Positions 5,251-9,380 of a stretch of DNA of 9,380 nucleotides are shown one piece after another. The notes below the pieces were generated by a model. It made no database searches. It was not told the origin of the DNA and worked only from the letters and a program-made list of their open reading frames with translations. Positions within the stretch are counted from its first letter, which is position 1. Every line of letters starts with the position of its first letter. Made by a program: the position numbers and the translations under genes. The stretch is from Acidobacteriota bacterium (GTDB lineage Bacteria; Acidobacteriota; Vicinamibacteria; Vicinamibacterales; 2-12-FULL-66-21), in contig JAIVJE010000014.1 of assembly GCA_020200195.1 (NCBI GenBank), positions 1 through 9,380 of the forward strand. Reading direction: 5' to 3'.

Positions 5251-7683
5251 ATGGCCGACACCCCGCGCGAACCCTACGTCGGCAGAGCGATGAAGCGGGT
5301 CGAGGACCCGCGCCTGCTCCAGGGCATCGCGACCTACGTCGACGATCTTCGCCTGACGGGCACGCTGCACGCGGCGTTCGTCCGAAGCCCGTACGCGCAC
5401 GCGCGCATCACGCGGATTAGTACCGCGGCGGCCAAAGCGGCGCCGGGGGTCGTCGGCGTGTTCGTGGCCAGCGACGTGAACCAGGCGTGCGGCATCGTGC
5501 CGTGCGCAGCGGACATGCCGAACCTCAAGAACCCGCAGCACCGCGCGCTCGCGGACGGCCGGGTGTATTTCGTCGGGCACGCGGTGGCGGTCGTGATCGC
5601 GCGCGACGCCTACACGGCCCGCGACGCGGCGCTGCTCGTGGACGTCGACTACGAGCCGCTGCCGGTGGTCACGGATCCCGAGGCTGCCATCAAGCCGGGC
5701 TCGCCGTTGACGCATCCGGATCTCGGCACCAACGTCGCGTTCGAATGGTCGATGTCGACCGGCGACGACGCGGAGCTGGAGCGCCTGTTCAAATCCGCGG
5801 ACCGCGTCATCCGACAGCGCATGGTGCACCAGCGGCTGACGCCTGTGGCGATCGAGCCGCGCGGCTGCGTCGCGTCGTACCACCGAGGCGAGCAGTCACT
5901 GACCCTGTGGACCTCGACCCAGATTCCGCACCTCGTGCGGACGCTCCTGCCCGGCATGATCGGCGTGCCGGAAAACAAGATCCGCATCGTCACGCCCGAA
6001 GTCGGCGGAGGGTTTGGATCCAAGCTGAACGTCTATATCGAGGAAGCGCTGTGCTCGCACCTGGCGATGCGCCTGCACGCGCCCGTCAAGTGGATCGAGA
6101 CGCGCCGCGAGAACATGTCGGCGACCATTCACGGCCGCGATCAGATCGGCGACTACGAGGTCGCGGTGAAGAACGACGGCACGCTGCTCGCGATCAAGAG
6201 CCGCACGATCGCCGACATCGGATCGTACCCGCAGCTGCTCACGCCGGCGGTCCCGACCCTGACCGGCCTGATGCTGACGGGCTGCTACAAGTACAAGGCG
6301 ATGCGGATGGACGTCACCGGCGTGTACACCAACAAGATGTCCACCGACGCCTACCGGGGCGCCGGGCGGCCGGAGGCCACGTATCTCATCGAGCGCATGG
6401 CCGACATCGTCGCCAACGAGCTTCGCATGGATCCGATCCGGTTCAGGCAGATGAATTCGCCGACCTCGTCGGACTTTCCGTTTGCCACTGCGTGCGGCCT
6501 GTCATACGACAGCGGGGATTACCACGCCGCTCTGGCGAAGGCCCGCCGGCTCGCGCGCTGGAACGAGCTGCTCGACACCCGCGCCCGCGCGCGCAAGGAT
6601 GGGAAGCTGTTCGGCGTCGGCGTATCCACCTACGTCGAGATCTGCGCGCTCGGGCCGTCGAAAGCGATGTCGGCCGGCGGTTGGGAGTGGGGCTGCGTTC
6701 GCATCGAGTTCTCGGGCAAGGCAACGGTCATCACCGGGTCGACCCCGCACGGGCAGGGACAGGAGACGAGCTTCGCGCAGATCGCGGCCGATCGTCTCGG
6801 GCTGCCGATCGAGGATGTCGTCGTGCTGCATGGGGACACCAATGTCTCGCACTACGGACGCGACACCTACGGCAGCCGCGCGACTGTGCTCGGCGGCACC
6901 GCCATCGTCATGTGCATCGACAAGATCCTGGCGAAGACGCGCACGCTGGCCGCGCACCTGCTCGAGGTGAAGCCCGGGGATCTGACGTTCGAGGGCGGAC
7001 GGTTCTCGGCGAATGGGAAGTCGCTCGGCTGGGAGGACCTCGCGCCGGCGGCGTACGTCGCGAAGAACATCCCTCCGGGCTTCGAGCCGGGCCTCGAAGC
7101 CTCGTCGTTCTTCGAGCCCGAGAACTTCACGTTCCCGTTCGGCACGCACATCGCCGCGGTCGAAATCGATCGCGAGACCGGCGAAACCCGCATCGTGAAG
7201 TACGTCGCAGTTGACGATTGCGGGCCGCAGATCAATCCGCTGCTCGTCGCAGGCCAGGTGCAGGGAGGCATCGCCCATTCGATCGGCCAGGTGCTCTTCG
7301 AGCGAACCGTCTACGACGAACAGGGTCAGCTCATCACGGGCGAGCTGATGGACTATCCCCTGCCGCGCGCGCACGACATTCCCGAGTACGTCCTGGGCAG
7401 CACGGTGACACCGTCGCCGTCCAACCCGATGGGCATCAAAGGGGTGGGGGAAGCGGGCACCATCGGCGCGACGCCGACGATCGCCAACGCCGTGATGGAC
7501 GCGCTCTATCCGCTCGGCGTCCGGCACCTCGATCTCCCGCTCACGCCGGAGAAGATCTGGCGCGCTATTCACCTTGGAGAGGACGATCGCGGCGGCGCCC
7601 GGATTCCCGAAGCGGACCGCTCGGCGCCGCGCTACACCACCGCCGACGTCGGAGAGGGTGCGCTCGAAGTCGGCAACGTCTGA
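5251..7683 (+). CDS. coxL: Molybdenum hydroxylase large subunit, form II CoxL-like
   Basis: This 810-residue subunit binds the molybdopterin cofactor (a cytosine dinucleotide form in this family) and catalyses hydroxylation or oxidation of the substrate. It starts at the ATG at 5251, six nt after a strong AGGAGGAG, and opens with YVGRAMKRVEDPRLLQG. Cofactor and active-site motifs are GGGFGSK (252-258), AYRGAGR (367-373), GQGQE (501-505) and GVGEAGTIGA with the likely catalytic Glu at 734. Authentic form I CO dehydrogenases carry AYxCSFR at the 367-373 loop, with the cysteine that holds copper. Here the cysteine is absent and the form II signature stands in its place, so CO is not an assured substrate; aldehydes, aromatic heterocycles or purine-like compounds are alternatives. 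There is no signal peptide, and the frame is intact. It lies between the small and medium subunits in S-L-M order, which is typical of form II clusters. Confidence 0.95.
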   Translation: MADTPREPYVGRAMKRVEDPRLLQGIATYVDDLRLTGTLHAAFVRSPYAHARITRISTAAAKAAPGVVGVFVASDVNQACGIVPCAADMPNLKNPQHRALADGRVYFVGHAVAVVIARDAYTARDAALLVDVDYEPLPVVTDPEAAIKPGSPLTHPDLGTNVAFEWSMSTGDDAELERLFKSADRVIRQRMVHQRLTPVAIEPRGCVASYHRGEQSLTLWTSTQIPHLVRTLLPGMIGVPENKIRIVTPEVGGGFGSKLNVYIEEALCSHLAMRLHAPVKWIETRRENMSATIHGRDQIGDYEVAVKNDGTLLAIKSRTIADIGSYPQLLTPAVPTLTGLMLTGCYKYKAMRMDVTGVYTNKMSTDAYRGAGRPEATYLIERMADIVANELRMDPIRFRQMNSPTSSDFPFATACGLSYDSGDYHAALAKARRLARWNELLDTRARARKDGKLFGVGVSTYVEICALGPSKAMSAGGWEWGCVRIEFSGKATVITGSTPHGQGQETSFAQIAADRLGLPIEDVVVLHGDTNVSHYGRDTYGSRATVLGGTAIVMCIDKILAKTRTLAAHLLEVKPGDLTFEGGRFSANGKSLGWEDLAPAAYVAKNIPPGFEPGLEASSFFEPENFTFPFGTHIAAVEIDRETGETRIVKYVAVDDCGPQINPLLVAGQVQGGIAHSIGQVLFERTVYDEQGQLITGELMDYPLPRAHDIPEYVLGSTVTPSPSNPMGIKGVGEAGTIGATPTIANAVMDALYPLGVRHLDLPLTPEKIWRAIHLGEDDRGGARIPEADRSAPRYTTADVGEGALEVGNV

Positions 7684-7696
7684 CGCGAGGTCTGAC

Positions 7697-8542
7697 ATGA
7701 TTTCCGCCCCATTCGATTACCACCGTCCCTCGTCACTCGCCGAAGCGCTGTCGCTGCTGGCTCGTCACGGGGACGACGCGCGCGTGCTGGCGGGAGGGCA
7801 CAGCCTGGTGCCGGCGATGAAGCTGCGGCTGGCCGAGCCGCGCGTCCTCGTCGATCTGTCGCGCGTCGCAGAGCTGCGCGGCATCTCCGAGAAGGACGGG
7901 CGCATCGTCATCGGGGCGATGACGACGCATGCGGAGCTGGCGTCGTCGTCCTTTCTGGCCGCGAAGTGTCCGCTGCTGACCGAGACCGCGCCGCAGATCG
8001 GTGATATCCAGGTCCGCAACAAGGGCACGATTGGCGGCAGCCTCGCGCACGCCGACCCCGCGGCCGACTGGCCGCCCGTTGCGCTCGCGCTCGACGCTGA
8101 GATGGAGGTGGCCGGGCCCTCGGGCTCGCGAATGATTGCCGCCGCCGGGTTCTTCACCGACATCATGCAGACGGCGCTGCGGCCGGGCGAAGTGTTGCGC
8201 GCGATCCGCGTGCGGCCGACCGGACCGTCCGTCGCGTATGTCAAGACCGAGCAGAAGGCGAGCGGGTTTGCGCTCTGCGGCGTGGCGGTGGTTGTCGATC
8301 GCGCCGCCAACCGCGTCTCGGTGGCCATCACCGGTATCGCGGCGACGCCGTTCCGCGCCAGCCAGGTCGAACGCGCGCTCGAGGGAGGTCCGCTGACGGC
8401 GGAACGGATTGGCGAGGCCGCGCGCGTGGCGGCGGCCGGCGCGCAGCTGCTGAGCGACATGCACGGATCCGCGGACTACCGCGCCCACCTCGCCCAGGTG
8501 AACGTGCGGCGCGCGATCGTCCGTGCGTCCGCGCGGACCTGA
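7697..8542 (+). CDS. coxM: Molybdenum hydroxylase medium subunit, FAD-binding (CoxM-like)
   Basis: This 281-residue flavoprotein takes electrons from the small subunit clusters and hands them to the external acceptor. Both FAD-binding motifs of the family are present: AGGHSLVP at residues 32-39 and TIGGSLAHAD at 111-120. The C-terminal region (VAYVKTEQKASGFALCGVAV onward) matches the CO dehydrogenase flavoprotein C-terminal domain. The start is ATG 7697, 13 nt after the large-subunit stop, with GAGG at 7687-7690. The frame stays open upstream to 7574, but that stretch overlaps coxL and reads as a low-complexity shadow. The start MISAPFDYHRPSSLAEAL is the usual N-terminus of the family. No residues appear to be missing. 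Confidence 0.95.
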   Translation: MISAPFDYHRPSSLAEALSLLARHGDDARVLAGGHSLVPAMKLRLAEPRVLVDLSRVAELRGISEKDGRIVIGAMTTHAELASSSFLAAKCPLLTETAPQIGDIQVRNKGTIGGSLAHADPAADWPPVALALDAEMEVAGPSGSRMIAAAGFFTDIMQTALRPGEVLRAIRVRPTGPSVAYVKTEQKASGFALCGVAVVVDRAANRVSVAITGIAATPFRASQVERALEGGPLTAERIGEAARVAAAGAQLLSDMHGSADYRAHLAQVNVRRAIVRASART

Positions 8543-8545
8543 TCG

Positions 8546-9004
8546 ATGGTCGAGCTGTCGGGCACGTATCAGGTTCCGGCCGCCAGGGAAGCCGTCTACG
8601 CCGCCCTTCAGGATCCTGAGGTGCTGCGGCGCTGCATCGAAGGATGTGATCAGCTTACCGAGACGGAACCCGGCGTCTACGACGCGCAGTTGCGGCTCGG
8701 CCTTGGCGCCATTCGCGGCCGGTACACGGGTCGCGCACGCCTGCGGGACGCGCATCTCCCCGAATCCTTTACGCTGGCGGTTGAAGGCAAGGGCCCGGGA
8801 GGCCACGTCCGAGGCGACGCGCGGCTGGTGCTCGCCGACGCCGGCATCGGTACGAGCATCGCGTGCCACGCCACGGGCGATGTGGCCGGCGCCCTCGCCG
8901 CCGTCGGTTCGCGGTTGATCCAGGCTGCGGCGGCACGCCTCATGGAACGGTTTTTTTCGACGCTCGCCGAAATCCTCAGCCGGCCTGCTGCGTCCGGCGA
9001 TTGA
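8546..9004 (+). CDS. coxG: CoxG-like SRPBCC protein
   Basis: This 152-residue protein is of the CoxG family (SRPBCC fold), with a typical N-terminus (SGTYQVPAAREAVYAALQDP) and the characteristic LGLGAIRGRYTGRARL strand region at about residues 51-66. CoxG accompanies CO-dehydrogenase-type operons and is linked to membrane attachment and electron delivery to quinone. The protein ends soon after the fold (RFFSTLAEILSRPAASGD) and lacks the long C-terminal tail with a hydrophobic anchor seen in some CoxG proteins. The ATG at 8546 starts 3 nt after the coxM stop without a clear ribosome site, so translation is probably coupled to coxM. A run of seven T at 8951-8957 encodes part of RFFS and is intact in frame. 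It is the last gene of the tight operon. Confidence 0.9.
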   Translation: MVELSGTYQVPAAREAVYAALQDPEVLRRCIEGCDQLTETEPGVYDAQLRLGLGAIRGRYTGRARLRDAHLPESFTLAVEGKGPGGHVRGDARLVLADAGIGTSIACHATGDVAGALAAVGSRLIQAAAARLMERFFSTLAEILSRPAASGD

Positions 9005-9129
9005 GCACCTTGTCGGAAAAATCTGACCCGAGACCCGCGAGCGAGATCCGGCAGATGGCCGTTGAAGTCGCCGCTGAAAGAACGCAGAATGGGCGTTCCG
9101 CATCCTGCTGAACCTGAGGAGACACCAAC
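9005..9129. other. Intergenic region between coxG and the Tat-signal gene
   Basis: This 125-nt gap has no supported gene; an 18-codon open frame at about 9055-9111 has no ribosome site. A weak hairpin GTCGGA-AAAA-TCTGAC (9012-9027, one G-T pair, no T tract) lies just past the coxG stop and is not convincing as a terminator, so read-through into the next gene is possible. Confidence 0.5.
9116..9121 (+). promoter_or_regulatory. Ribosome binding site of the Tat-signal gene
   Basis: GAGGAG stands 8 nt upstream of the ATG at 9130. It fixes the start of a coding region that runs off the window. Confidence 0.7.
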
Positions 9130-9380
9130 ATGAAAAGACGGGAATTCGTCGAAAAACTCGGCATCGGATCTGCCGGCATTGTCGCCGCCGCCACGCTCGG
9201 CCGTGGTGCCGAGGCGTCGGCCGAAGGGCAGCACGGCCACGATCCTAACCAGGTGGACGGGCCGCTCGCGAGCGCGACCGTCAGCTTCGGGCAATGGCTC
9301 ACGAATCCGGCGCTCGATCGCTTTACGAACCCCGGTAATACGCGGACGTCGAATCAGCACAAGCTCATTCCATACAGCCC
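9130..9380 (+). CDS. Tat-exported protein, 5' part only, possibly cupredoxin-like
   Basis: The frame from ATG 9130 is open to the window edge (83 codons). The N-terminus MKRREFVEKLGIGSAG followed by a hydrophobic stretch (IVAAATLG) is a textbook twin-arginine signal, so the product is exported folded, probably with a cofactor or metal. A likely cleavage region follows around ASA at residues 29-31. The mature start is His-rich (GQHGHDPNQVDGPL), then ASATVSFGQWLTNPALDRFTNPG. I recall Acidobacteriota proteins with a Tat signal followed by a GPL..ATVSFG segment and a cupredoxin-like body, but no metal-site motif is reached before the sequence ends, so that is a recollection rather than evidence. 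It lies 125 nt downstream of coxG on the same strand and could share the operon or have its own promoter. Confidence 0.85.
   Translation, partial: MKRREFVEKLGIGSAGIVAAATLGRGAEASAEGQHGHDPNQVDGPLASATVSFGQWLTNPALDRFTNPGNTRTSNQHKLIPYS

Noticed and set aside
4633..5883. Long minus-strand frame of 416 codons opposite the cox operon
   Set aside because: Arg/His-rich shadow of coxS and coxL caused by high GC. The plus strand has full family motifs and ribosome sites.
7574..7696. Upstream extension of the medium subunit overlapping coxL
   Set aside because: The family N-terminus begins at MISAPFDYHRP (7697); the extension is an Arg/Thr/Pro-rich shadow of the coxL C-terminus.
9012..9027. Hairpin GTCGGA/TCTGAC after coxG as a terminator
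   Set aside because: Six pairs including a G-T pair, low stability and no T tract.
7733..9103. Long minus-strand frame of 456 codons opposite coxM and coxG
   Set aside because: Same reason: Arg-rich antisense shadow of well-supported genes, with no recognisable motifs.

Overview
The window is GC-rich bacterial DNA and most resembles an Acidobacteriota genome (a Vicinamibacteria-like soil lineage is my best guess). The reasons are the Pkn-type Ser/Thr kinase fused to a TolB/WD40-like propeller, the soil-type molybdenum hydroxylase operon, and the short GTCCGGCT-NN-AGCCGGAC palindromes. The taxonomy is inferred, not proven.

Left half, minus strand (reading from about 4468 down to 182). First comes an unrecognised coiled-coil protein (4468-3560). 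Next is a receptor-like Ser/Thr protein kinase locus (3441-789) whose reading frame is broken by three separate small indels, so it is either a young pseudogene or a consensus-error hotspot. Last is a small integral-membrane methyltransferase of the isoprenylcysteine carboxyl methyltransferase (ICMT)-like family (691-182). Directly after that stop codon lies a compact repeat element: two inverted REP-like palindromes enclosing a 20-bp-periodic tandem array (64-179). Positions 1-63 hold nothing I can assign.

A divergent intergenic region (4469-4779) separates the halves and carries a consensus TTGACA box facing right.

Right half, plus strand (4780-9004). This is a tight operon for a molybdenum hydroxylase of the CO dehydrogenase/xanthine oxidase family, in the order small 2x[2Fe-2S] subunit, large molybdopterin subunit, medium FAD subunit, then a CoxG/SRPBCC protein. 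Gaps between genes are 12, 13 and 3 nt. The large subunit has AYRGAGR at its active-site loop rather than the AYxCSFR of genuine (form I) CO dehydrogenase, and the gene order is S-L-M. Both point to a form II enzyme of unknown substrate. Electrons would run from the Mo site (L) through the two iron-sulfur clusters (S) to FAD (M); CoxG probably handles membrane or quinone coupling. After a 125-nt gap, a gene with a clear twin-arginine signal (9130 onward) starts and runs off the window. It may be a periplasmic partner or simply the next gene.

No tRNA, rRNA, CRISPR array, transposase or integrase is visible. The best leads are the substrate of the form II enzyme, its exported neighbour, the triple-frameshifted kinase and the REPIN-like element.
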